The notes: generated by a model not told the origin, from the sequence alone. 17,033 bases of DNA from Conoideocrella luteorostrata (GCA_032433595.1 JASWJB010000557.1:1-17033); one strand, 5' to 3'. Counted from the stretch's first letter, positions 1-9,323 are shown. Made by a program: numbers and translations.

Positions 1-64
1 AGCAGCAGCAGCAAAACAACAGTACATGGATGCCCAATAACAGAGTAGACAGGCAGACACTTAC

Positions 65-282
65 ACAAGATAGCTCTTGAAGAAGTCCTTCAACTCCCCC
101 TCACTTGTCGCGTAGGCCAGGTTGCCAATGTAGAGGCGACGGCCTTCCGCAGCGCTAGCCGAGGCGGCCTCATTGGCGGCGGCCTTGTCGTCGGCGGGCT
201 GGCTGATTGAAATATTGCTCAGAGAGTTTGCAACGTCATTAACATTGACCTCGGAGGTCTTCTCCACGTTTGTAGCAGACAT
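65..282 (-). CDS. RRM-domain RNA-binding protein, first exon only (partial)
   Basis: The ATG is at 282-280 and the frame stays open for about 73 codons. Residues 1-46 are a low-complexity, Ala/Ser/Asn-rich, acidic leader. An RRM domain then begins: RRLYIGNLAYAT is the beta-1 RNP2 motif and is followed by helix 1 (SEGELKDFF). A consensus donor GTAAGT occupies 64-59, so exon 1 ends at 65 after two bases of a codon. Positions 1-64 are the start of intron 1, and the remaining RRM (RNP1) and C-terminus lie beyond the left edge. RRM proteins bind single-stranded RNA; the layout of a short leader plus one early RRM suggests a small single-RRM protein, but the full length cannot be seen. The start is supported because it is the first ATG after a pyrimidine-rich leader and no ATG occurs in about 300 nt upstream. 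The RRM assignment is secure; the specific orthologue is not assigned. Confidence 0.85.
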
Positions 283-640
283 ATTAATGGTTGAATGGAG
301 GATTGTTGACTGTGAGAGTCTTTTGGGGATATGACGTCTCGAACGTTGGGCTTGTGCGAAAGCGACGTCCGAAAGAGCGTGATGGGTTGAGGGAAAAGCT
401 CGTGGATTGAACTCTGTTGCAATGAGGGAGGATGTTGGTCAGGGTAGCTTCGTGCCCTAGATGAAGGTTGAGATAGACAGACGGCGATGCGTTGCGCGGA
501 GTCACAAGTTTGGCTGATGTTATGTGATGGAGGAGAGGAAAGGGGCCGGGAAGACAGGAGTCGCGAATCTGAAATAATTTTTCGGGGCAGGCATTTGCTG
601 CAGAGGGCAGGCAGGCGGGCGGGCAGGGGTGGGAGGTAGG
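283..640 (-). promoter_or_regulatory. Probable promoter and 5' leader of the RRM gene
   Basis: On the coding (minus) strand this stretch is pyrimidine-rich, especially around 500-560 (a run of CCGGCCCC TTTCCTCTCC type) and 600-640 (CCCGCCCGCC type). That is characteristic of fungal core promoters and transcription start regions. An A/T patch at 570-585 lies just upstream. No minus-strand ATG occurs between the start codon at 282 and about 590, so the leader would be free of upstream ORFs. The exact transcription start cannot be placed by eye. Confidence 0.45.
617..633 (+). other. G-quadruplex-type motif upstream of the RRM gene
   Basis: Four G-runs with loops of 1, 2 and 1 nt (GGG C GGG CA GGGG T GGG) lie on the plus strand, which is the template strand for the minus-strand RRM gene, about 335 bp upstream of its ATG. 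This meets the canonical G3+N1-7 pattern directly; folding is an inference. Confidence 0.6.
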
Positions 641-1400
641 AGCAAGCAGGGGTGGGCTAGGTGGCAAGTGCTGGAGCTTAGCAGGAGCCGGCCGCACAGG
701 CTGCACTGGAGGGCAGAGCCCGGCTGCTGGATGGTGGTGGCTCGCTAACCAGGGAACAGCAGTTGCGTGGGCAGCATTAGCGTGAATCACTTGCGCAGGG
801 CAGTCGCCGCCCTCGACACCGGACAACAGACCACGCCAATAGGCGAAGCTAACATGTCACCGGCCAGCGCTGCACAACGCAGGCAAGTTCGATGGGCACC
901 GCGGGGCAACAGACGGCTGGGCCGCGATGTTCTGGGTCTTTCTGTCAGACTACGACACCAATGTCCGGCACAGGCGATGAGACACAGCAGTAGGCGAAGA
1001 GTGGCATGCAGGATTAGCGAGCTTCATTGGCGAAATCGTAATTGACAGTTATTTCTTTTTTTTATGCCACCGCTGAGGCATGAAGAACGATAATTACGGG
1101 GGGAATGCACTGTACGGAGTCTTCGCATTTGGTGGAACCTGGCTGGTGCAACGTGAATTGGGCTTCAGCATCATGCTGACCTGTTCCTTCCTTCCCGATG
1201 AATCATGCGGCGTGAACGGCCTGCGTAATAGTCATTCGCCGTGACTACCACTCCAACGGCTTGGCTCTGACTACGCATAATTTTGCTGTTGCCGTCACGA
1301 TGAACGCCCATTGACATCAGGTAACAACATCACCAATCAGAGGCTGTGCCATAGTAGGTACTTCCTCGCTCGCTTTTGGCATCTTCGTCTGCAAATGAAC

Positions 1401-1416
1401 TACTCCGTACTCCGTA
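1401..1416. repeat. TACTCCGTA motif, two overlapping copies
   Basis: Two exact copies at 1401-1409 and 1408-1416 share the TA, so the true unit is the heptamer TACTCCG repeated twice and closed by TA. Near-copies occur at 1113-1120 (TACGGAGT) and 1605-1613 (TACGGAGCA). Confidence 0.85.
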
Positions 1417-1550
1417 GTTAGTACGCAACTGCTGCCAGACCGCATCATTCGACCCATGCTATTCACTGTCCCACAGATCCACTCGTCCCGAGCCTTGCAC
1501 AAGCTAAGAAACTCGCGAAGCACGAGGGAATATGCGCTGTGCTTACGAAG

Positions 1551-1559
1551 TACGGAGTA
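1551..1559. repeat. TACGGAGTA motif
   Basis: One exact copy in reverse orientation relative to the 1401 pair. Confidence 0.8.
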
Positions 1560-2089
1560 ACCCCAGGCTTCACAGTTGCAAGCTGAAAGAGACAGGGTGG
1601 TTATTACGGAGCACTGTGCACCTGAATGCCGTCAAAGCTTGCTAGATGAAGTCCGAGCAAACAGGATGGCTGATGTGAGATTTTTAATTACTATTTTTTT
1701 TTTCAGCCGTCAGTCATGTCCTGTGTGCGCGACTGCCCGCGTGTGGCTGAGGATAAACCCCGATAAGCATTCCCTTTTTGGGTTCGGTGACAAGTCGACC
1801 GCCAACACCCCTGAGCCCATGGCTACGGACAACTGTACACCATGACATGACGGCTTGGAAAATTCAAGATGCATGAAAATCAAATTTGGCGGCGAGTCAA
1901 GCTGGCCAGCGCGCCTCAAGTCCAACCAACGAGTATTTGCTCAGAGAGGGCTATTTGGCCCTGGCATAGGCGCCAAGGCGATGTTATTGGGCGCGCTGTT
2001 GGTCAATTGCTCTAGCTGCGCTGCAGGTACGAAGTGTGTGTGGATATTCTCTTAATGTCGACAGCGTTGGGTCAGATTGATTAACTAAC

Positions 2090-2098
2090 TACTCCGTA
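2090..2098. repeat. TACTCCGTA motif
   Basis: One exact copy. A variant TACTCCGTG follows at 2300-2308. These are the last copies before the genic block; the next exact one is at 9324. Confidence 0.8.
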
Positions 2099-2400
2099 GC
2101 TTCAGGGCTGTTTCTAGAAGCATCGGTGCGAGTGGCATCTTCCAATACTGTCCGCCCCGACATTTTGATCATGCTGTCCATCGTCCGGACCAGAAAAATC
2201 CTGGAGGAAAAGCATATGCCCATTCATTCCTTGGTGTCACAAGAAGAGACGCAGCCAAGTCAATAGTCCCGCATGCAGCACCGACTATTTCAATGAGACT
2301 ACTCCGTGCTCCAAGATGAGGCTAAAATTGGACGTAATGACACTCTGCACTGTACCGTGATGGATGGCGCCTCCACTCGATTGATAAGATCTTACTAGTC

Positions 2401-2650
2401 CGTCAATCAATCGGCTTGGTCGACGCCACAGCCCGGCATCGGACCCGTCCACCACCGAGTTTTACCCCCCGTCGTCACAACCAGCATGCGACTCCATATT
2501 CTGCAAATACGTCACATCCGTTCGCTTCATTAGGCAATCCGGCGTCTTGGGCAGCCTATTCCTCCTCATACAGTAACCTCCCAACTACCTCCCCGTCCGT
2601 AACGCCTCAGCCGCGCCCGGAAATACTCACACAGAAACCACTGTATCAGG
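2401..2650 (+). promoter_or_regulatory. Probable core promoter and 5' leader of TAH18
   Basis: The 250 bases before the TAH18 ATG are C/T-rich on the coding strand (for example 2460-2470 and 2575-2620), as expected of a fungal start region. The start context has A at -3. The leader would contain one short upstream ORF (2486-2533) if transcription begins upstream of about 2480. Confidence 0.45.
2486..2533 (+). other. Upstream ORF (15 codons) in the TAH18 leader
   Basis: An ATG at 2486 opens a 15-codon reading frame (MRLHILQIRHIRSLH) that stops at TAG 2531-2533, 117 nt before the TAH18 start. It matters only if the transcript begins upstream of it. The spacing would allow reinitiation, so it could damp translation. 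Confidence 0.3.
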
Positions 2651-4740
2651 ATGAGCAGTCCCGACAGGACCGTCCTGGTCCTGTATGGCTCGGAGACAGG
2701 CAATGCGCAGGACATGGCCGAGGAGCTGGACAAGCTTTGCCAGAGACTACACTTTACAAGCCGAGTAGAGGAACTAGACAGTGTGGGCCTGGTAAGTCGT
2801 CGACGGGACCAAGTTGTGAAGACACATCCATCCATCCCCCCGTCCTTTGCTAACCAACTTCCTGTAGAACGAGCTTCTCCAACACCAGCTAGTCCTGTTT
2901 GTCATATCGACAACAGGACAGGGGGACGTGCCGCACAACGCTCTATCATTCTGGAAGAAGCTGCTCCGTAAGAAGCTACCGCCCGGCTGCTTAGGACAAA
3001 TGAAATACTCGTGTGTTGGACTCGGCGATAGCACATACCTCAAGTGAGCAGCATTTACTCATCGATGTGTGTCGTCGTGAAACAGCACTGGCTTTACTGA
3101 CCTTGTTTCTTTTTTGCTTTTTCGTCTTCAAGGTTCAACTGGGCAGCAAGAAAGCTCATCCGCCGCCTCGGGCAACTAGGCGCAACTGCATTCATTGAGC
3201 CCTGCGAAGCTGATGAGCAATTTCCGGAAGGGTACGTTTATTTTCCTCCGCGCACAATTACGCTCCGGCTAAGCTGGTATATAGTATAGAGGGCAGCTTC
3301 GTCCGGTGGGCCGATGGCCTCCGCAACCACCTCATAGAGCATTTTCCCGATCCCAAAGGCCGAAAGCCTGTTCCTGACGACGAGATACTGCCGCCCAAAT
3401 GGTCTCTCGCGCCAGCATTGAATAGAGTCGCCAACACCACAAACCCGCCTGTGAATGGCAGCAAAACTAAAGAGCTGCCCACAACACCACCAGTCGATCA
3501 CCTCCCCATTCCCTGCGGTCATTCAGCCACGCTCGTGAAAAATGAGAGAATGACGCCCCCCAGCCACTGGCAAGACGTCCGTCTCGTATCTTTCGACATA
3601 CCGACTCATCCCGACAGAGCCATCCAAATCAACCCCGGAGATTGCCTGACCATCTACCCCAAAAACTTCCCCCAAGATGTCCAAAAGGTCATATCCCTCA
3701 TGGAATGGGACAACATAGCCGATCAGCCTCTCGATTTATCTCTATGTCCCCTCCCATCAATGCTCCACACCCCCTCGTCCAGCACACTGCGCAACATCCT
3801 CATCCATAACATCGACATCAACGCCGTTCCTAAACGCTCCTTCCTCAAGAACATCTCCTACTTCTCGGACAACAAAGACCACAAGGATCGTCTTCTTGAA
3901 TTCACAATGACAGAATTCCTAGACGAGTACTTCGACTACGCGACCCGCTCCAGAAGAACTATCATCGAGGTCCTCGAAGAATTCTACTCTGTTCGTGTAC
4001 CCGCCGAGCGAATTATCGACGTATTCCCCCTCATTCGCGGCCGCGACTTCAGCATCGCCAACCATCCACAGCAGCAGCAAGTCTCCTCCTCCTCCTCCTC
4101 CTCCTCCTCCACATCCACATCCACATCCACATCTACAAGAATAGAACTCCTCGTCGCCCTCGTCAAGTACAGCACCATCCTCCGCAAGCCTCGTCAAGGC
4201 CTCTGCTCACGCTACATCTCCTCTCTCCCTGCCCTCACCACCCTTAGCATAACCATCAAGCCCGTCCTCTCCCCCATCCACGGCCACGCCAACTCCCGCC
4301 GCCCACTCATCGCCTTTGCCACAGGCACCGGCATCGCCCCTGTCCGGTCCCTCATCCAAGAACGCCTAACGTACGCATCTCAAGGCGACGTCAACAGTCC
4401 CGCCCCAACACTCCTCTTTTTCGGAAACCGCAACAAAGACGCAGATTACTTCTTCAGCGACGAATGGCAATGCCTCGTCAAAGAAGAGTCCCTATCCATC
4501 TTCACTGCGTTTTCTAGAGATCAACGAGAAAAGATTTACGTACAGGACCTAATAAGAGAGCAGGCAGACAGATTGGCGGAACTGATTGCCCTGCGCCCCA
4601 TATTTGCAGTCTGTGGTGGGTCGTCCAAAATGGCGGATGCTTGTAAGAATGCCGTTTTTGATCCATTTCTAGAGAGAGGCCTGGAGGAGGTACAGAGGCG
4701 ATTATTGGACGAAGTAACTTGGTGGCAGGAGATATGGTAA
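2651..4740 (+). CDS. TAH18: NADPH-dependent diflavin oxidoreductase (TAH18/NDOR1-type), 4 exons
   Basis: Exons are 2651-2791, 2868-3043, 3133-3231 and 3285-4740, giving 623 residues, the usual length for the family. The introns (76, 89 and 53 nt) start GTAAGT, GTGAGC and GTACGT; branch-like TGCTAAC (2848) and ACTGAC (3094) precede the first two acceptors. The flavodoxin-like FMN domain shows GSETGNA at residues 13-19, STTGQGD at 61-67 and GLGDSTYLKFNWAARKL from 98. The CPR-type FAD domain shows RDFSIAN at 392-398. The NADPH domain shows GTGIAP at 486-491, a Cys-Gly-Gly at 582-584 and a C-terminal aromatic end (WWQEIW). In yeast and human this enzyme passes electrons from NADPH through FAD and FMN to the Fe-S protein Dre2/anamorsin, for cytosolic Fe-S assembly and ribonucleotide reductase cofactor formation. 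It lacks a membrane anchor, unlike cytochrome P450 reductase. A low-complexity Gln/Ser/Thr insert (401-423) follows the FAD motif. The acceptor of intron 2 is AAG instead of YAG, but the join is fixed by the conserved LKFNWAARKL sequence. Confidence 0.95.
4084..4137 (+). repeat. Coding microsatellite (TCC)n/(ACATCC)n in TAH18
   Basis: About nine TCC triplets run directly into ACATCC hexamers, preceded by four CAG/CAA codons from 4069. They encode QQQQ, V, nine Ser and a Thr/Ser alternation (residues 401-423). All units are multiples of three, so length changes keep the frame. Confidence 0.95.
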
Positions 4741-5728
4741 ACCTTTGTAAATGCTATGTGATCGTGTATATATATAAGAAAGAAGCGAGACTTATAGACC
4801 TTGCTTATAACGATAGATGGCGGATATCCTCATGGAAGAAAACCATGGGCACACATTGCATGTACACGACCACAAACTTTCTCGATGATTGTGTAGCCTT
4901 GCCCGCGTGAAGCGAAGTATTAAGTAGATGTTGAAAGGACAAAGAAAAAGTCTCCAACACTTTGTACGGTAGTGCCGCAGCTAGACATTAAACCCAGCGG
5001 TCCGCTGTGAGTAATCGTCACGCCATGTAAGGAGCGAAATGTTGGTCTTAGATAAACCATTATTCTATTCAACTAGTGTGCAACTAGGCTCCAAATGGGA
5101 TATTTAGATACGCACTATTGCTTTTTACACTAATGGTCATGGAACCCCCCCCCCGGCAAGTACGCCATTTCCTACTGCATCAACCAGCCTCCTCATGTTG
5201 CCCGTGTCAGTTCAAATTTCTGTCCAGGTCCGGGTCTGACAATTCCTTCTCTTTCATCCCAGTATGGGACATGCTAAATAATCCCGCACCTCGTCCAGAT
5301 CATAAACGCATGAGGTTGTATTCGCAGCAAATAGCCTAGCCTTTTGCTCCTATGTTGTAGCACCCATGTACCAAGACAAAAATGGGCTTAAATGGTAAGT
5401 TGCAGACAAAAAAAAATATAAAAAACCATGGCCGCGGTGGCCACAAGAACAGACTTGAACTCCGGTAACAGATTGCGCCATCCTACTTGTCTCGATTGTG
5501 TGATTCCATCTCTTGCTCTCTCGCAAGTTACCATAATCCCTGACGTGAAAAACATCACTAACACTCCCCAAACTCCTTCGCTATAGTTGGTTCCGAACTG
5601 GAAAAGATAATGGGAAGAAAAAAAAGGGGGGAGGGAAGAAGTATAAGAACGCCATGTATGAAAACATCAAATGAAAGTTGATGAGGTATCAAGGTATGTG
5701 TGTGCTGTGCTCGTTGCGAGGCCGAAAA
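4741..5728. other. Convergent 3' spacer between TAH18 and the aspartyl-protease-like gene
   Basis: Both flanking genes end here, so the stretch should hold two 3' UTRs and terminators. Visible content is an alternating TA tract (4768-4776) shortly after the TAH18 stop, a run of ten C at 5145-5154, an A-rich tract at 5408-5425 and another at 5614-5625. Open frames are all under 75 codons with no motif. No defined polyadenylation signal could be assigned. Confidence 0.6.
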
Positions 5729-8574
5729 TTACTGTGGAGGCTGATGCTCTTCCCAGCTATAGCGCTTCGCTGCCATCTGAGGCACATGGATCAGATCACG
5801 GCCAGGGTCAATACGACCGGTTTCAGAGGACCCATCTGAATCCACAGCCTCAGTGTTAGGAGTTTTGTCCTCATCTTCGCGTTCCTCTGGTTGCGTTGGT
5901 AGTGACGGTCGGTCTCTGGTCATACGGCTGCCTGTCGTATGATGTTGTTGGTTCAAGCTCCTATGATTGAGGCTACCCTGTCGTGACGTCTCTTCTGCAA
6001 CTCTATCTTCCTCTTCTGTAAAATTACTACCAAGGCTGCCTTGGGATGCCCGCGAACCCGCGGTAAGCATGCTAGCGGGCAAGCTGCGTCCAGCAGATAC
6101 CGAGATACGGGATGCCGTGCTAGCACTTTGACCTGGGAGTTGAACACTCTGGGGCAAGGGGCCCAAACAAACAACTTTGGAGGGATCGATTGGCGTCCTC
6201 TGAAACGATGCAGGAATAGGTGGCATAGTGTCGGTTGCTGGTGACGGTGGTGCATTTGAATTTGTTGATAATGAACGACTTGTTGTCGATTGACCTCGGC
6301 TACGAGTTCCTGAAGAATATGATCGTGGAGGCATCGAAGTTGTGACGGGGGATGGAAACTCAGCAGAGCTCCAGTCTCCTCTGGGAGACACCGGGGACGG
6401 CTCTGAGGCAAGAAAGGTGTTTGAGTTGGAATCAGTGCCACGAGATCGGGTTGGTGAAATGGGTGACGGCTGATCGATCGTTTGAGTTTGGTCCGACGGC
6501 TGCAAATCAGGGATAGAAGACTTCTCGGGATGCAGAATGGCGCCGCCCTCGGGTGGTGTGTACTCGGGGAGTGGTCCTTGGAGCTGTCGGTCCAGTTTTC
6601 TTCGCGCAATCTCGTAGGCACTGAGGTGTTGCGTGCTGTCCGTGCCAAGATCAGTATCCTCGAGAATGGAGTGGTCGTCACCGCCTCCAGCGTCTAATTC
6701 TGCAGGAGGAATAGGGGCCGGCAGTTCATAAATCTGACAATCAGGTGCCTCAGAGGGTGTGGCACCAAGAGCTGTCATAACCGTTCCTGTTCTTCGAGAG
6801 CGTCTTCGGCCAACAATTCTGGAGAACATTCGAGACACAGGACTGCTAGGAGTGTCCGAGTTAATGGTTGAGCTCGTGTCCTTGCCATCATCTAAATCGT
6901 CTCCAGCCTTTTCTCGTAGCTGGCGCTTGTGACGTCGATAACAGAACAAGGCAAGCACAAGGACAGAAAAGAAAGCCACAGCGCCGACAGCAATGCCAAC
7001 CATCTCTCCCGTCGAAAGCCCTTTGCTGGCGTTCGGATCTGGCGGTGGAGGCAACTGGCTGTTGGGTGGTTGTTTGATTCCCTGCACCTGTGCTCCGGCG
7101 ATGGGATCGCTCGGAAACCGGGCTTGGTGCACCGAAAAGGTCCCAGAGTCATAAGTGGTGATGAGGTATGATTCCTGTAGGAATGCATTGCCAATTATGA
7201 AAGTGTTCGTTGGTGCCCGTCGGAGGGTGAAATATGGTACACCAGGATCGCCTTCTTTGATAGTTGCATTCATGAAGGGGGGCGACAACAAGCTCACAAA
7301 CGCCTGGATGGGCAAGGTGATATTGACCACGCCAGGTACCGCAAGAGGGAAATCAAAGTTATCGTTATTGTCTTTGCTTGACAGGCTAAACGTGAATGAA
7401 AGTGGACTGGTGTTGGATGAGTACTGACGATATTGATCGTTCGTCAAGGTATAAAGACCAAAGGTGTTGTTGTAGGTCAAGTTAAGTACCTTCGCGAAAT
7501 TATCACACACCGACGACGGCAGCCAGAGATACGGTGTAGTAGTGTCGATAACGGCTGTGAAATGTTGATTGTAATTCATAAGAAGTTGTGTTGCAGAGTT
7601 CCAGCCGTCTGGCCGACTGCCATTTTTGGCGGAAACCTCGATCCCTCTGACGAGCGGTCTGGGGACGCCTTCGGTTTGGTTCATAGTAAATGTATTGTCA
7701 TGTGGGACAAATCTGGCTGCGTCGAAGCCACCTAAGGTCGCAGATCCGACAATGCCGCCTAAATCATAACATTAATATAAGAGGGGTGACTCGTCCCCCA
7801 CATAATAGAAAACTTACGATACGATGCCCCAGCAGTGTAACCATAGCTATAGCTTGGAATCCATCCGAATGACGAGACAGCTTGTCGTAAAGGTGGGGAG
7901 GCAACTATGTCGCCAAAATTGCCGGACCGGAGACCAACACCGAAGTAGCCAAGGTAATAATCTGTTGAAGTAATGGCGGACATCAAGACATTAGACATGC
8001 TGAACGCTATACCGGTAATGGGGCTGTACGCTGCTATCGTGTCAAAGCCATATTGTCCACTTCCTCCCGTCCCCAAATCAGGAAGGCCGAGCTGCCATGT
8101 TCCCAAGCCAGACCAGTGTTTCGAGTTGGATGGATTGTATACGCCACCTCGATTTGCTACGCAGCGAGCATCGGCTGCGGCATATTTGGTTAGTCGACGA
8201 CAATGATAAGGCACATGGTTATAAAAGCCTTACTTTTCGAGCATCCCCCTGGTCCTATAGCCCAGAACTCCGAAATCGAGGTGCTAAAAAGGACATTGAC
8301 AGGATCATTATTTCCGGCGAGAAAAGCAAATGTCGACCAGTTACCATCAATCCCTAGCCTGAAGTGGCACTGTTAGAAAATGCAATCCGTTTCACACGAC
8401 TTGACAACATGGCGAGGACGGTGGTGATAAAACGTGTGGGGACCTCAATAGGAAAACGAACCAGTCTGACGCATTGAATGCTATCGGCTGTGGTACAGTA
8501 GCCCGTGCAATTGGAGCAACAGAGGCCGCTGAGGCTGCTGCTGCGGCTGCGGTCGCAGCTGCTTGCGGCCTCAT
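5729..8574 (-). CDS. Membrane-anchored aspartyl-protease-like protein (probable pseudoprotease receptor), 4 exons
   Basis: Exons on the minus strand are 8574-8462, 8358-8234, 8174-7818 and 7758-5729, giving 874 residues. Donors are GTTCGT, GTAAGG and GTAAGT; acceptors are CAG, CAG and TAG; a CTAAC branch lies in introns 1 and 2. The start is the only in-frame ATG before the conserved domain; it opens an Ala-rich signal-like segment (residues 4-25). Residues 38-415 form a pepsin (A1) fold: NWSTFAFLAG (44-53), the first active-site region as VLFSTSISEFW (S63-T-S where pepsins have DTG), a Cys pair (77, 84), GYTAGASY (about 191-198), GIVGSATLGGFD (200-211), the second active-site region AVIDTTTPYLWLP (D270), and FIIGNAFL (385-392). 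One transmembrane segment spans about 450-472 and is followed by a basic stop-transfer RRHKRQ. A cytoplasmic tail of about 400 residues is rich in Ser, Pro and SP/TP sites and ends near HVPQMAAKRYSWEE. Loss of the first Asp makes proteolysis unlikely. This layout resembles a widespread Pezizomycotina family annotated as A1 peptidases. A sensor or adhesion role at the plasma membrane is inference. Confidence 0.88.
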
Positions 8575-9010
8575 TTCGTATTCGATTCGTCTCAATTCGT
8601 CGTCGGAACTCGATATCGTGTACTCGTGGACACTGAATAATTTCGATATGAAGGTCCCCCAGGTCACTGACGACTTGTCAACTTTACTGGGGGCTCATTG
8701 AAAGCAAAGCTGAATAAAATGGGCTCTACGCAGCCATTCGCAACGTCAAATAGTCTCGGTAGTCATCCAGTCGTGCTGGACAGGGATTCGGCGAGGGACG
8801 GTTGGCCCGAGTGGTGATACCCAGCTACTCTGTCGCTTCCATACCAGGACTTGTAAGGGATCTGATTGTATTTCGCTCGAGATTGCAATGTAAACCAGTT
8901 GGTTAGGTGTCGAAGGTGACAACAGCGGAAGCAGCAGGCCGTGCGATCAAGTGAGGTCGTCGAGAGAGCAACAGCGAGTGTGAGCGAGGGCGAAAGATTG
9001 AGTGTGGGAA
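8575..9010 (-). promoter_or_regulatory. Probable 5' leader and start region of the protease-like gene, with four mini upstream ORFs
   Basis: On the minus strand the stretch 8900-9010 is strongly C/T-rich, typical of a fungal transcription start zone. If transcription begins there, the leader carries four ATGs, each followed quickly by an in-frame stop: 8842-8825 (MEATE), 8766-8746 (MTTETI), 8737-8726 (MAA) and 8698-8684 (MSPQ). The main frame is also open without an ATG from 8694 to 8574. I see no upstream intron with good sites. Confidence 0.4.
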
Positions 9011-9061
9011 AGCAAAAAGCCTATTTCGATCGACTGGGCAGTTAGACTACCGTCCGTAGAT

Positions 9062-9088
9062 GGGACGGGAACTGGGGGATGGGAAGGG
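9062..9088 (+). other. G-quadruplex-type motif upstream of the protease-like gene
   Basis: Five G-runs with loops of 2, 4, 2 and 2 nt lie on the plus strand (template for the minus-strand gene), about 490 bp upstream of the start codon. Three more runs of five G follow within 9122-9150. The pattern is seen directly; folding is inferred. Confidence 0.6.
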
Positions 9089-9323
9089 CAATAGCTGCAA
9101 AGGACAATCCAGACGATTGGACGGGGGTACGGGGGTAGAGAGACTGGGGGACCGCGATGTGGGTATTTTCAAGACGGCAAGCTGGACTCTGGAGAATGCA
9201 GACCAGGCGTGCTGCTAGCTTCTGGGTGGCAATCGTAGGAACACGGCCAGCTGTGAGCGTCGCGATGGCCGACGTGACGGCCGCTTGTTGGTCGTGGGAT
9301 GGTGCGGAGGTAGCATGCTCCGG

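Larger units (their letters stand above)
641..2400. other. Divergent intergenic region, no gene seen
   Basis: About 1.8 kb lies between the leftward RRM promoter and the TAH18 leader. Only short open frames occur (up to about 90 codons); none has a recognisable motif or a convincing splice structure. It holds T-tracts near 1050 and 1690, a single CCAAT at 1332, and several copies of the TACTCCGTA motif (separate entries). I see no tRNA, rRNA or transposase remnant. Confidence 0.6.

Noticed and set aside
284..826. 180-codon minus-strand frame upstream of the RRM gene
   Set aside because: Pro/His/Ala-rich translation from C-rich promoter DNA, no domain, and it overlaps the expected leader of the RRM gene.
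2383..2388. Single GATAAG upstream of TAH18, considered as an iron-responsive GATA-factor site
   Set aside because: One six-base match is expected by chance, and the flanking bases do not fit the extended ATCWGATAA consensus.
5451..5483. tRNA-like boxes on the minus strand (TGGCGCAAT and GAGTTCAAGTC)
   Set aside because: The two boxes are only about 15 nt apart, with no room for an anticodon arm, and the T-stem does not pair. At most a decayed fragment; probably chance.
5953..6681. 242-codon open frame on the minus strand overlapping the protease-like tail
   Set aside because: It lies in an alternative frame of the Ser/Pro-rich tail exon, whose codon composition suppresses stops in other frames. 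The real frame is fixed by spliced domain continuity.
8392..8461. Continuation of the first protease-like exon through FVFLLRSPHV to a stop at 8392
   Set aside because: Splicing at GTTCGT (8461) to CAG (8359) restores the conserved DW-LGIDGNWSTF join; the read-through ends in a stop and lacks the pepsin fold.
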